The notes under the pieces are model-generated. The model saw nothing but the letters and a program-made list of their open reading frames with translations, made no database searches and was not told the origin of the DNA. Positions 8,014 through 14,947 of a stretch of DNA of 19,386 bases are shown piece by piece. Position 1 is the first letter of the stretch, and each line of letters starts with the position of its first letter. Origin of the DNA: DATCVA01 sp036567205 (lineage in GTDB: Bacteria; Pseudomonadota; Gammaproteobacteria; Burkholderiales; Burkholderiaceae_B). The DNA lies in the NCBI GenBank assembly GCA_036567205.1, contig DATCVA010000011.1, positions 1 through 19,386 on the forward strand, written 5' to 3'. The translations under genes and the position numbers were made by a program.

Positions 8014-8182
8014 GAGTATCCTGAAAATTTAACTAAAGCCAGATAAAGAAAGTATTTTAACGTGAGTGGCGCAACTAGTACGCCGGCAACTCGGTAAGGG
8101 CATTAATTCCGTTTAAATCAACGGCGAGCTGTGTAGGCTTAGCTTGCCGCACCAATATACTGCCTGCCCTGCGCCTTCGTGT
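8014..8182. other. Non-coding gap upstream of ychF
   Basis: These 169 bases lie between the stop of the CPBP gene and the start of ychF. No protein-like frame is present. The half next to ychF is AT-rich and contains TTAAAAT on the minus strand, which could serve as a -10 box, but no -35 at normal spacing was found. A small inverted repeat (CCGTT/AACGG, 8109-8124) is too weak to call. The segment most likely holds the ychF promoter. Confidence 0.4.
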
Positions 8183-8950
8183 TCACAATTGATTGGGCAA
8201 TGCATTAAGCACCAGCCACACCACCAGCAAGGGGCCGCTATTAAAAATGCCATGCAGCAGCATGGATGCCCCTATTCCACGCTTAACACGCAGCCATCCC
8301 AGCACAAGCCCGGTCAGCCATTGCGGAAGCACCAAAAGCGGCATTAGCCAGTACGGCATTTGGTTCAATGAAAAATTATTCAAATGAACTGCGGCGAACA
8401 ACAATGCCGCTGCATGAAACACCCACGGAAACCAGCGCAAATACAAAACCCGGTGGCGCCACGCCAGTGCTTTGGGCGTGCCGCCATTCTTTTTTAAATA
8501 TGGCTTCCAGCACAGGAGCAAAGCGGCCCCCACCAATGCGACAGTAGCCCAATTGGGCCCCGCAACCAATGCAACCACCATCGCAGGCACCAGCCACAGA
8601 GCCAGACCGGCATGCCGCAAGCCATAACGAAAAACCAGCTCTTCCACAATGGGAGCCCACAACAGCGCCTGCAGCCACGGAATATTTTGTATGTCCAGTC
8701 TATGGTGTGCGCCACCCGCGCCAGCCGCCAAAACCGCAATGGGGCCCAGGAAAACAAGATTCACAGCCCAGAGCAAAAAAGCCCATTTAAGCAGTCTTCC
8801 AACCGACAAGGCAGGAAACCAATCCTGCCACCAGCCGCTGGCTGCGGCCCGGCCGGGTAAACGGGGTGTGACGCGCGGATGACGAACGAAGCGGACAAAA
8901 TCCCGAACTTCATCGCGAAAGCGAAACGAGACCTCCGCGGCATTAGCCAC
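8183..8950 (-). CDS. CPBP-family intramembrane glutamic endopeptidase (CAAX-protease-like)
   Basis: This is a multi-pass membrane protein of about 255 aa with all three signature motifs of CPBP/Abi proteases. Motif 1 is EELVFR (E103, E104, R108), motif 2 is FAAVH (F185, H189) and motif 3 is HGIFN (H233, N237). Hydrophobic segments flank them. The basic, soluble N-terminus (about 50 residues) precedes the first helix. GTG 8950 is chosen as the start because GAGGG lies 5 bases before it and the gene then overlaps the pth stop by 8 bases, a typical coupling arrangement. The longer open frame back to 9031 is simply antiphase pth sequence. Substrates of bacterial CPBP proteases are mostly unknown. 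Roles in protein maturation and in bacteriocin self-immunity have been described for the family. Confidence 0.88.
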   Translation of the reverse strand: MANAAEVSFRFRDEVRDFVRFVRHPRVTPRLPGRAAASGWWQDWFPALSVGRLLKWAFLLWAVNLVFLGPIAVLAAGAGGAHHRLDIQNIPWLQALLWAPIVEELVFRYGLRHAGLALWLVPAMVVALVAGPNWATVALVGAALLLCWKPYLKKNGGTPKALAWRHRVLYLRWFPWVFHAAALLFAAVHLNNFSLNQMPYWLMPLLVLPQWLTGLVLGWLRVKRGIGASMLLHGIFNSGPLLVVWLVLNALPNQL

Positions 8951-9539
8951 TGTTACCCTCGTGCAGCTGGCTGATCGCCTGCGGATACTCACCACGCAGC
9001 AATGCGGGACCAATTGCCCGGCAGCGGTCAATTACGCCTTCGATCTCTTTTAACTCGTCGCGTCGGGGAGCGTTAAGAACAAAGGCGGCTACCTGCTGGG
9101 CCAATCCCAAGGTGCGCGGATGGCCAATGCCGATGCGCAAACGCCAAAAATCCGGACTGCCGAATGCCGACTGGATATCGCGCAAGCCATTATGTCCGGC
9201 ATGGCCGCCCCCTTGTTTCAGCTTTGCCTGCCCTGGCATTAAATCAAGCTCGTCATGCAGTACAAGCACTTGCTCAGGGGTTAATTTGTAGAACCGCATT
9301 AAGGCGCCCGCCGCCTGCCCCGAGCGGTTCATAAATGTCATTGGTTTGGCCAGCAGCACCGCTTCGCCCTGAAAACGCGCCTTGGCGACTGACGCCGAAA
9401 AACTCTTCTCGAAAGAAAAGCTGGCTTTCAGGTCGTCCGCCCAATGATCGGCGAGCCAAAAACCTGCGTTATGGCGCGTTGTTTCATATTCGGGGCCGGG
9501 ATTACCCAACCCAATAATCAGGCGTATAGGTAGCGTCAT
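8943..9539 (-). CDS. pth: Peptidyl-tRNA hydrolase
   Basis: Pth releases tRNA from peptidyl-tRNAs that drop off the ribosome and is essential in most bacteria. The 198-aa length is normal. Conserved elements are GLGNPGPEY (10-18), RHNAGF with catalytic H23, KPMTFMNRSG with N71, HDELD with D96, and the GGGHAGHNGLR block with N117. The gene follows rplY as in many betaproteobacteria, but a terminator lies between them. No good Shine-Dalgarno sequence precedes ATG 9539, so initiation may be weak. Its last codons overlap the GTG of the CPBP protease gene by 8 bases. Confidence 0.97.
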   Translation of the reverse strand: MTLPIRLIIGLGNPGPEYETTRHNAGFWLADHWADDLKASFSFEKSFSASVAKARFQGEAVLLAKPMTFMNRSGQAAGALMRFYKLTPEQVLVLHDELDLMPGQAKLKQGGGHAGHNGLRDIQSAFGSPDFWRLRIGIGHPRTLGLAQQVAAFVLNAPRRDELKEIEGVIDRCRAIGPALLRGEYPQAISQLHEGNSG

Positions 9540-9593
9540 AAGCAGATAAACAAGCCATTCCGTTTGGAACGTAAAGTTATGAATCGAAAAACG

Positions 9594-9626
9594 AAACCCC
9601 TGCTAGCCGAGGCTAAACAGGGGTTT
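9594..9626 (-). terminator. Intrinsic terminator downstream of rplY
   Basis: On the minus strand a 9-bp outer stem (AAACCCCTG paired with CAGGGGTTT) encloses a further AGCC/GGCT stem. It is followed by CGTTTTTCG, giving a five-T tract just after the stem. It lies 60 bases past the rplY stop and 55 bases before pth, so it probably ends most rplY transcripts and separates pth expression. Confidence 0.8.
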
Positions 9627-9685
9627 ATGCCAAGACCTTCAGGCTTATATAAAACCGTCAGGCTAGCGAATAAGTGATTAAACCC

Positions 9686-10294
9686 TTATTCGGCTGCTTT
9701 CTCGGCATCGGCGTCGCCTTCAGCAGCGGCGCCGCCTTTAACGATCGCAGCAGCAAGCACTGGATTGGCATCGCCGCCATGAGCAACGAACGTAACACCC
9801 TTAGGCAGAGTGATATCGGCCAAGTGCAATGTTCCGCCGGCGATCAGCTTACTTAAATCGACTTCGATGAACTGAGGCAGATTGGCTGGCAAGCACGTAA
9901 TATCGAGCTCGGTAACCACGTGGCTGATAATCGCGCTGCTAAGTTTAACAGCTGGCGAGACTTCAGCATTGATAAAGTGCAGAGGCACTTTGGTATTTAG
10001 CGCCTGAGAAGCATCGACGCGCTGGAAGTCAACGTGCAGGACCAGTTGTTTGTATGGGTGCCATTGCACCGCACGCAATAAAACCTGCTCGGATTTGCCA
10101 TCGAGTTCCATGCTGAGGATGGACGCGTGGAACGATTCTTTACGCAGTGCGTGATAGATTTCGTTGTGATCGAGTTCGATACTTAATGGCTGGGCAGTAC
10201 CGCCGTAAACAATGGCGGGAACACGGCCAGCGTGGCGCAGGCGGCGGCTCGCACTCGTACCCTGAACGCTACGCAAAGTGGCATTGAATTTCAT
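9686..10294 (-). CDS. rplY: 50S ribosomal protein L25/general stress protein Ctc
   Basis: L25 binds 5S rRNA in the central protuberance of the large subunit. The 202-aa product is the long Ctc/TL5 form. It has an N-terminal L25 beta-barrel domain (about 1-92, FNATLRSVQGTSASRRLR and AIVYGG...PLSIELDHNEIYHALR) and a C-terminal beta domain (about 93-180, PLHFINAEVSPAVK and ELDITCLPANLPQFIEVDLS). A low-complexity acidic/alanine tail ends the protein. GGAG lies 7 bases before ATG 10294. Tandem hairpins separate it from prs upstream and a terminator follows it, so its level may be set separately although the gene order prs-rplY-pth is conserved. Confidence 0.96.
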   Translation of the reverse strand: MKFNATLRSVQGTSASRRLRHAGRVPAIVYGGTAQPLSIELDHNEIYHALRKESFHASILSMELDGKSEQVLLRAVQWHPYKQLVLHVDFQRVDASQALNTKVPLHFINAEVSPAVKLSSAIISHVVTELDITCLPANLPQFIEVDLSKLIAGGTLHLADITLPKGVTFVAHGGDANPVLAAAIVKGGAAAEGDADAEKAAE

Positions 10295-10332
10295 GGGAAA
10301 ACTCCAATTACAAGGGGCTTTTATGCCCTGTT

Positions 10333-10357
10333 AAAAAACGTAGCGTTAATCGCTACG
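10333..10357 (-). terminator. Intrinsic terminator between prs and rplY
   Basis: On the minus strand a perfect 7-bp stem CGTAGCG/CGCTACG with a 5-base loop is followed immediately by six Ts. This is a textbook intrinsic terminator shape 42 bases past the prs stop. Only 38 bases then remain before the rplY ATG, so either rplY is fed by read-through or its promoter overlaps this element. Confidence 0.8.
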
Positions 10358-10362
10358 AAGAG

Positions 10363-10390
10363 CGTTGTTTGCCGCGACCAGCAAACAACG
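10363..10390 (-). repeat. Stem-loop just after prs, first of a tandem pair
   Basis: A perfect 10-bp inverted repeat, CGTTGTTTGC/GCAAACAACG, with an 8-base loop starts 8 bases after the prs stop codon. It has no T-run of its own and is separated by 5 bases from the following intrinsic terminator. It may protect the prs 3' end, or act with the next stem as a double terminator. Confidence 0.7.
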
Positions 10391-10398
10391 GTTTGGGT

Positions 10399-11349
10399 TT
10401 AATCGACGAACAGCGAACTGACTGATTCGGCGTTTGAAATACGTAAAATCGTTTCGCCCAGCAATGAAGCGCAGGACAATTGGCGGATTTTCCCGCAGGC
10501 CCGCGCGGGCTCCGACAAAGGAATCGTATCGGTAACCACCAGTTCATCAAGTTCGGACTCGACAATGCGTTCGACAGCGCCGCCGGACAAGACAGGATGG
10601 GTGCAGTAAGCGTAAACGTTCAGCGCTCCGCGCTCTTTAAGAGCCTGGGCGGCTTTACACAACGTACCTGCCGTATCGACCATGTCATCCATGATGATGC
10701 AAGTGCGGCCATCGACCTCGCCGATAATGTTCATGACCTCGGACACATTGGCACGCGGGCGGCGCTTGTCGATAATGGCCAGGTCAGCCTCGAGCTGCTT
10801 TGCCAGGGCGCGTGCGCGAACCACACCGCCGATATCCGGAGATACGACCACCAGGTTCTCGTAGTTGCGGCGCCAGATATCGCTTAGCAAAATAGGACTG
10901 GCATACACGTTGTCGACAGGAATATCAAAAAAGCCCTGGATCTGATCCGCATGCAAGTCCATCGTCATGACACGATCAACACCGACCACCTGCAACATAT
11001 TGGCAACCACTTTAGCCGAAATCGATACGCGTGCCGATCGCGGGCGCCGATCTTGGCGGGCATAGCCGAAATATGGAATGGCGGCGGTAATACGCCCCGC
11101 CGAAGCCCGGCGCAGCGCATCGACCATAACCATGATTTCCATCAGGTTGTCGTTAGTTGGCGCGCACGTAGGCTGCAGCACGAATACATCTTTACCGCGC
11201 ACATTTTCGTTAATCTCGACCATGACTTCGCCGTCTGAAAAGCGGCCTACAGTCATTTTCCCGAGAGACATATCGAGGTGATTAACTACATCGACTGCCA
11301 AGCGAGTGTTGGCAGTGCCGGTAAAGATCATGAATCTATCGTTTGCCAT
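10399..11349 (-). CDS. prs: Ribose-phosphate pyrophosphokinase (PRPP synthetase)
   Basis: The enzyme makes PRPP from ribose 5-phosphate and ATP, feeding purine, pyrimidine, NAD, His and Trp synthesis. The 316-aa class I protein shows FTGTANTRLA at the N-terminus, the catalytic flexible loop YFGYARQDRRPRSAR, MDLHADQIQGFF, and the PRPP-binding loop IIMDDMVDTAGT. All are intact. Start ATG 11349 matches family proteins beginning MANDxFMIFTGTAN. The frame continues to 11403, but those codons (GTG TGC TGG...) are not family-like. The Shine-Dalgarno is poor, and the roughly 115-base leader after the tRNA contains a 10-bp inverted repeat, so translation or RNA structure may be regulated. No clear promoter was found between tRNA-Gln and prs. 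Confidence 0.97.
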   Translation of the reverse strand: MANDRFMIFTGTANTRLAVDVVNHLDMSLGKMTVGRFSDGEVMVEINENVRGKDVFVLQPTCAPTNDNLMEIMVMVDALRRASAGRITAAIPYFGYARQDRRPRSARVSISAKVVANMLQVVGVDRVMTMDLHADQIQGFFDIPVDNVYASPILLSDIWRRNYENLVVVSPDIGGVVRARALAKQLEADLAIIDKRRPRANVSEVMNIIGEVDGRTCIIMDDMVDTAGTLCKAAQALKERGALNVYAYCTHPVLSGGAVERIVESELDELVVTDTIPLSEPARACGKIRQLSCASLLGETILRISNAESVSSLFVD

Positions 11350-11384
11350 GATGGATGGTAAAGATTCCGAAGCGTTAAACAACA

Positions 11385-11428
11385 AAGCTGTTGACCAGCA
11401 CACCCGTTTGGGGCCGACTCAACAGCTT
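11385..11428 (-). repeat. 10-bp inverted repeat in the prs leader
   Basis: AAGCTGTTGA (11385-11394) and TCAACAGCTT (11419-11428) are exact reverse complements separated by 24 bases. They lie between tRNA-Gln and prs. In the RNA they would form a 10-bp stem ending 36 bases before the prs ATG, with a small CCC/GGG stem possible inside the loop. It could be an operator, a leader stem or a processing site. Confidence 0.6.
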
Positions 11429-11464
11429 GAATGTTAACTGCAAGCCAGAAAGGCTTAGAAAAGG

Positions 11465-11541
11465 TGGCTGGGGAAGAAGGATTCGAACCTTCGCATGCTG
11501 GAATCAAAATCCAGTGCCTTAACCAGCTTGGCGATTCCCCA
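11465..11541 (-). tRNA. tRNA-Gln (anticodon UUG)
   Basis: A 77-base cloverleaf on the minus strand. The acceptor arms TGGGGAA and TTCCCCA pair perfectly and are followed by discriminator G and an encoded CCA. The anticodon stem CTGGA/TCCAG encloses the loop TTTTGAT, giving anticodon UUG for glutamine. The T-arm GAAGG-TTCGAAT-CCTTC is intact. Its 5' end is only 2 bases after the ispE stop codon, so it is probably cut from an ispE-containing transcript or from a promoter inside the ispE end. A short AAGCC/GGCTT stem follows 8 bases downstream. Confidence 0.97.
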
Positions 11542-11543
11542 AT

Positions 11544-12488
11544 TTAACTGTGTACCCAGTATCGTAACGGATGATCTATTAAACCTGAACAAGCCCAGGT
11601 ATTTTTAATCATTCCTGTCTTATCGTTTTCGCGACAAGACATTTTAACGATAATTTCCTGCTGACAAAGCACCGCTTGCTCGATCGTTACAAATTCAACA
11701 AAAAAGCAGGCGCCAGACCCTGTCATTCGTGCGTTGATGCCCTGTGAAGCAAGCCACGAGGCAAGCTCGTTAACTACGGGATACTTTGCACAAACAACTG
11801 GCTGTAAATCGTTGCGTCCAAAATAAGCTGGTTGTACCGTCTGCCGTGCAGCCGGCCCGCCTGCGCTTTTTTCCGCTTCAACTGTTTGCCAATCAGTAAA
11901 GACCGATATTCTGACGCAAGGAGAATCTCTTGTCAAATCGGGCGACGAAAATACTCCTGAAGTCGGGACATTTTGAGTTGGTTGTACAACAACGTAAGAC
12001 CGCTCGGGCAGGTTTACAGGGGTAAGAATTTCCCCCACACCCTCGGCAAATGCTGGCTGGCCAAAGATGAACACGGGCACGTCAGCCCCCAACGGCAGCG
12101 CCAGCCGCATCAGTTCCTGGCGGCTTAAATTAGTTTGCCACAATCGATTCAATGCAATCAGAGTACTGGCGGCATCGCTCGACCCGCCGCCCAGTCCCGC
12201 GCCGGATGGAATTTTTTTTTGGTAGTTGATTTGCGCCCCATAGGGGGTGCCCGTAGCGTGCTGCAACGCCTTGGCAGCGCGCACGACCAGGTCGTCTTCG
12301 GGCGCAAGGTCCTCAATCTGACCTTCGCAAATAATTTCGCCGTCGCTGCGCTTTTCAAAATTCAGGGTATCGCACAGATCAAGGAAACGAAACACCGTTT
12401 GCAGCAAATGATAGCCATCGTCGCGCTGGCCCAGCACATGCAAGAACAGATTGATTTTGGCGGGAGCCGGAACATCGTACAAAACCAC
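11544..12488 (-). CDS. ispE: 4-diphosphocytidyl-2-C-methyl-D-erythritol kinase
   Basis: IspE phosphorylates CDP-methylerythritol in the MEP isoprenoid pathway. It belongs to the GHMP kinases. Visible are K11 in PAPAKINLFL, the ATP loop PSGAGLGGGSSDAAS (94-108) and catalytic D136 in LGADVPVF. NDLQPVV and MTGSGACFF mark the C-terminal half. At 314 aa it is longer than E. coli IspE (about 283), partly from an extra hydrophilic stretch before FGRNDLQPV (about residues 195-220) and a C-terminal tail. It starts with GTG 12488, with GGAG about 6 bases upstream. It lies 12 bases after lolB, and its stop is 2 bases before tRNA-Gln. A run of nine A residues encodes the conserved QKKIP segment. Confidence 0.95.
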   Translation of the reverse strand: MVLYDVPAPAKINLFLHVLGQRDDGYHLLQTVFRFLDLCDTLNFEKRSDGEIICEGQIEDLAPEDDLVVRAAKALQHATGTPYGAQINYQKKIPSGAGLGGGSSDAASTLIALNRLWQTNLSRQELMRLALPLGADVPVFIFGQPAFAEGVGEILTPVNLPERSYVVVQPTQNVPTSGVFSSPDLTRDSPCVRISVFTDWQTVEAEKSAGGPAARQTVQPAYFGRNDLQPVVCAKYPVVNELASWLASQGINARMTGSGACFFVEFVTIEQAVLCQQEIIVKMSCRENDKTGMIKNTWACSGLIDHPLRYWVHS

Positions 12489-12500
12489 GCCTAGCTCCGT

Positions 12501-13085
12501 TTACTGGCCATCGACGACAAGCCGGACACTGATACGGCGGCCGGCCTCGTTGCGATTCATTTGCAACAGCCTGGGCCCCTGCGCGTCGTAACGCGACAAG
12601 ACGACCCGCCAGCCATTTTGCTCGAAGCCTGTAATTTGGCCTGCTTCGTTTTTTTCCAGTTGCACTGTCGCTGAACTGCCCGTACGGCCCCGCAGCCAAT
12701 CACGCAAACCTGCCACAGGTATCGGGCTGCCCAATACAAGTTCCACCAGAGCATCCGGGCCAGGCGCCTGCTCTGTTGCCCCGTTGCTGCGAGTCAGCTT
12801 TGCATGCCCGGGAACCACATCAACCCGCGCCAAAGTACTTCCCAGCGGATTCGCCAGATCAAGGGTTAAGTTGCGGCCATCATCCTGCCAGGCAAAGCCC
12901 CCTTGCACCGCGTCCTGCTTGTTGTCGTGGTAAGTGACATTCAGCGCGAAACGCCCTGTGCGCTCGAACACTTGCGAGCCATTGTTATTACCGATTTTTT
13001 GCGGAGTGGCGCAAGCCGCCAACGCCAGACATAAAAACACGGCACTGCCACTGCGGCCAAACTGCTTCAACCATGCCAACATCAT
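12501..13085 (-). CDS. lolB: Outer-membrane lipoprotein insertion protein LolB
   Basis: LolB receives lipoproteins from the periplasmic carrier LolA and places them in the outer membrane. It is itself a lipoprotein. The 194-aa protein starts with a signal peptide ending in lipobox LAAC (C25). It continues with a LolB-like beta-rich domain: RTGRFALNVTY near 43-53, GGFAWQDDGRNLTLDLANPLGSTLARV near 62-88, and PVAGLRDWLRGR. The preceding TPR gene ends in TGATGATG, so ATG 13085 overlaps its stop by one base. A GTG at 13088 or ATG at 13082 are equally in frame. GGAGG lies 7-10 bases upstream. The order lolB-ispE-tRNA-prs is conserved in betaproteobacteria. Confidence 0.9.
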   Translation of the reverse strand: MMLAWLKQFGRSGSAVFLCLALAACATPQKIGNNNGSQVFERTGRFALNVTYHDNKQDAVQGGFAWQDDGRNLTLDLANPLGSTLARVDVVPGHAKLTRSNGATEQAPGPDALVELVLGSPIPVAGLRDWLRGRTGSSATVQLEKNEAGQITGFEQNGWRVVLSRYDAQGPRLLQMNRNEAGRRISVRLVVDGQ

Positions 13086-14860
13086 CACAACCTGACCTCC
13101 AGACGTTTTAATGTTTTCAGCAATGTCTCGTTGCTGGCATCTTTGGCCAGGCCTGCGCGCCAGATCTGTTTGGCTGCGTTGTAACGTTTAAGCTTCCACA
13201 AGACTTCACCCAGGTGAGCCGCCACATCGGCCGTAGGCATTTGTTCGTAAGAGCGCTGCAAATATTCCAGAGCCTCTTCGTTGGCGCCGGTTCGAAACAG
13301 ATACCAGCCAACGCTGTCCAGAATAAAGGGACTATCGGGGTCGAGCTCAAGCGCACGATCCAGAAGTTCCTGTGCTTCGTCCAGTCGCGTGTTTTGGTCG
13401 GCGAAGGTATAGCCCAACGAATTATAGGCATTTGAATTCTCGGGCTCGAGCTCGATGACGCGTCTTAGAAGTTTTTCGAATTCCTCGTACTTGCCTTGAC
13501 GTTCATACAGCATGGCCAGGTCGTATTTGATTTCCGACGTATCGGGCATTGCCTTGTCAGCCTCGGCCAAGGTCTCAATCGCTAAATCAGTACGTCCCGA
13601 CTCGCGGTATATTGACGCCAGCGTAAGCGCCACCACCGTGCGCTCGCGCTTGTCTTGCGGCTTCAGGTCCTCGATTGTTTTCCGGGCCTGATTCAAGTTG
13701 CCCTGACGAGCTTGCAGTACGGCCTGATGGACCCGCGCCTGAAAACGCAAAGCAGGGTCATCGATAAGACCCAGTTGCACAATGGCTTCGTTCAGCAGCC
13801 CTTCTTTTTCAGCTATTTTTACCAGCAACAGCCGGGCGTCCGACGCATCGGCCATGGCATTGGTGGCTTTATCGCTAATAGAGCGGCGACGCTGCATCTG
13901 GACGTTGATGTACTCGTTCAACAAGGCTTTGGCACGATCGTACCGTCCGGCGTGGAAGTTGATTTCCGCTTCGGTGTACAACAAGTCAAAGTCCTCGGGG
14001 GCTGTTTTACGCATCTTTGCCATTTGCGCCAGCGCACCGTCGAAATCATTGCGCTGCGCCAGACGATTTATAAGCAGCAGTTGCAGTTTGCGGGCTTCGG
14101 GGTGTTTGGCAGCAAACGTCTGGGTGGCATTAATTGCTGCCACAGGATCCACCTTCAAGCCGTACTCAAGTACGCGCTGAGCGGCGGGCTCTGAATTAGG
14201 ATCGAGCGCCAGGGCCTGCTGCGCTTCGGACAGCGCACGCGGGGCATCGGCGGCAGCCCAGGCCGCGTCGGCCAACGCCAAGCGGGTAATCAGTATATTC
14301 CGGACAGGCTCACGCAAGGCTTTGTCCAGAACCTCCAGCGCCATTTGCTTGTCGTTCATTTTATTGACGATAACTGCGGCCTGGGCAATAGCGGCGTTTT
14401 TATCGCTTGCCTTATCGATACGATTCCAAAGAGCGGCCGCCAGCCCTGCCGTCTCGCCCCTTGATGCAGCCAATGCCAGCGAACTGGCTACAGCTTCAGG
14501 GTCGTCAGGCGCCAGCTGGGCCCATTCGCGCGCCGCCGACAGGGCCCGGGAAACATCGCGATCAGCCATGGCGAACTGAAATGCGCGCTTGGCCAGTCGC
14601 GGATCGGAGGTATCTTTAGACAAATCCAGCAATGTTTGGCTGGCCATGTCGTATTCACCCCGCTGCGCTGCAATTTCAGACGCCAATATGCGATACAAAA
14701 TATCGGCGGTGAGCGTCACCGCCGGGAATTCCCCGGCGCGCAAATGGATTTGTTCGACGCGCTCGCGCGATTTCTCAGCTTGCGCGGCAGCGGCAACGGC
14801 TGGAAACTGGAGGCTCAAACCCGTGAAAATGGTAAGACACAAGGAAATTGGAAGTTTCAT
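13085..14860 (-). CDS. Exported tetratricopeptide-repeat protein
   Basis: This 591-aa protein has a Sec signal peptide (MKLPISLCLTIFTGLSL, cleavage plausible near AVAAAAQA). The mature part is almost entirely helical TPR-like repeats. The clearest TPR units are in the C-terminal third: YDLAMLYERQGKYEEFEKLL, NAYNSLGYTFADQNTRLDEA, FILDSVGWYLFRTGANEEAL and DVAAHLGEVLWKLKRYNAA, in residues ~430-570. No enzymatic motif is seen, so it is likely a periplasmic or outer-membrane scaffold. It is translationally coupled to lolB, and the pair is conserved in related genomes by recall, which suggests a role in envelope assembly. That link is inference. It diverges from mutM across 87 bases. Confidence 0.9.
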   Translation of the reverse strand: MKLPISLCLTIFTGLSLQFPAVAAAAQAEKSRERVEQIHLRAGEFPAVTLTADILYRILASEIAAQRGEYDMASQTLLDLSKDTSDPRLAKRAFQFAMADRDVSRALSAAREWAQLAPDDPEAVASSLALAASRGETAGLAAALWNRIDKASDKNAAIAQAAVIVNKMNDKQMALEVLDKALREPVRNILITRLALADAAWAAADAPRALSEAQQALALDPNSEPAAQRVLEYGLKVDPVAAINATQTFAAKHPEARKLQLLLINRLAQRNDFDGALAQMAKMRKTAPEDFDLLYTEAEINFHAGRYDRAKALLNEYINVQMQRRRSISDKATNAMADASDARLLLVKIAEKEGLLNEAIVQLGLIDDPALRFQARVHQAVLQARQGNLNQARKTIEDLKPQDKRERTVVALTLASIYRESGRTDLAIETLAEADKAMPDTSEIKYDLAMLYERQGKYEEFEKLLRRVIELEPENSNAYNSLGYTFADQNTRLDEAQELLDRALELDPDSPFILDSVGWYLFRTGANEEALEYLQRSYEQMPTADVAAHLGEVLWKLKRYNAAKQIWRAGLAKDASNETLLKTLKRLEVRL

Positions 14861-14947
14861 TCATTAGAACCGTCGGCCATTACGCCTATGATAAGGCGCG
14901 AGATGGCAAAATAACACACAAAGGTTCAAGGATCTTAGCACCCCTAT

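Noticed and set aside
8109..8124. Inverted repeat CCGTT/AACGG upstream of ychF
   Set aside because: A 5-bp stem with a 6-base loop is expected by chance, and no terminator or operator feature accompanies it.
11350..11403. Extra N-terminal codons of prs from a GTG at 11403
   Set aside because: The residues are not found in PRPP synthetases as I know them, and the ATG at 11349 gives the canonical start.
13655..14194. Long open frame on the plus strand inside the TPR gene
   Set aside because: It is a shadow of the TPR coding sequence. The product is low in recognisable motifs and there is no start signal.
14883..14898. Small CGCCT/AGGCG stem between the TPR gene and mutM
   Set aside because: Five base pairs only. 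It could lie in a divergent promoter region but no paired -35/-10 boxes were convincing there.
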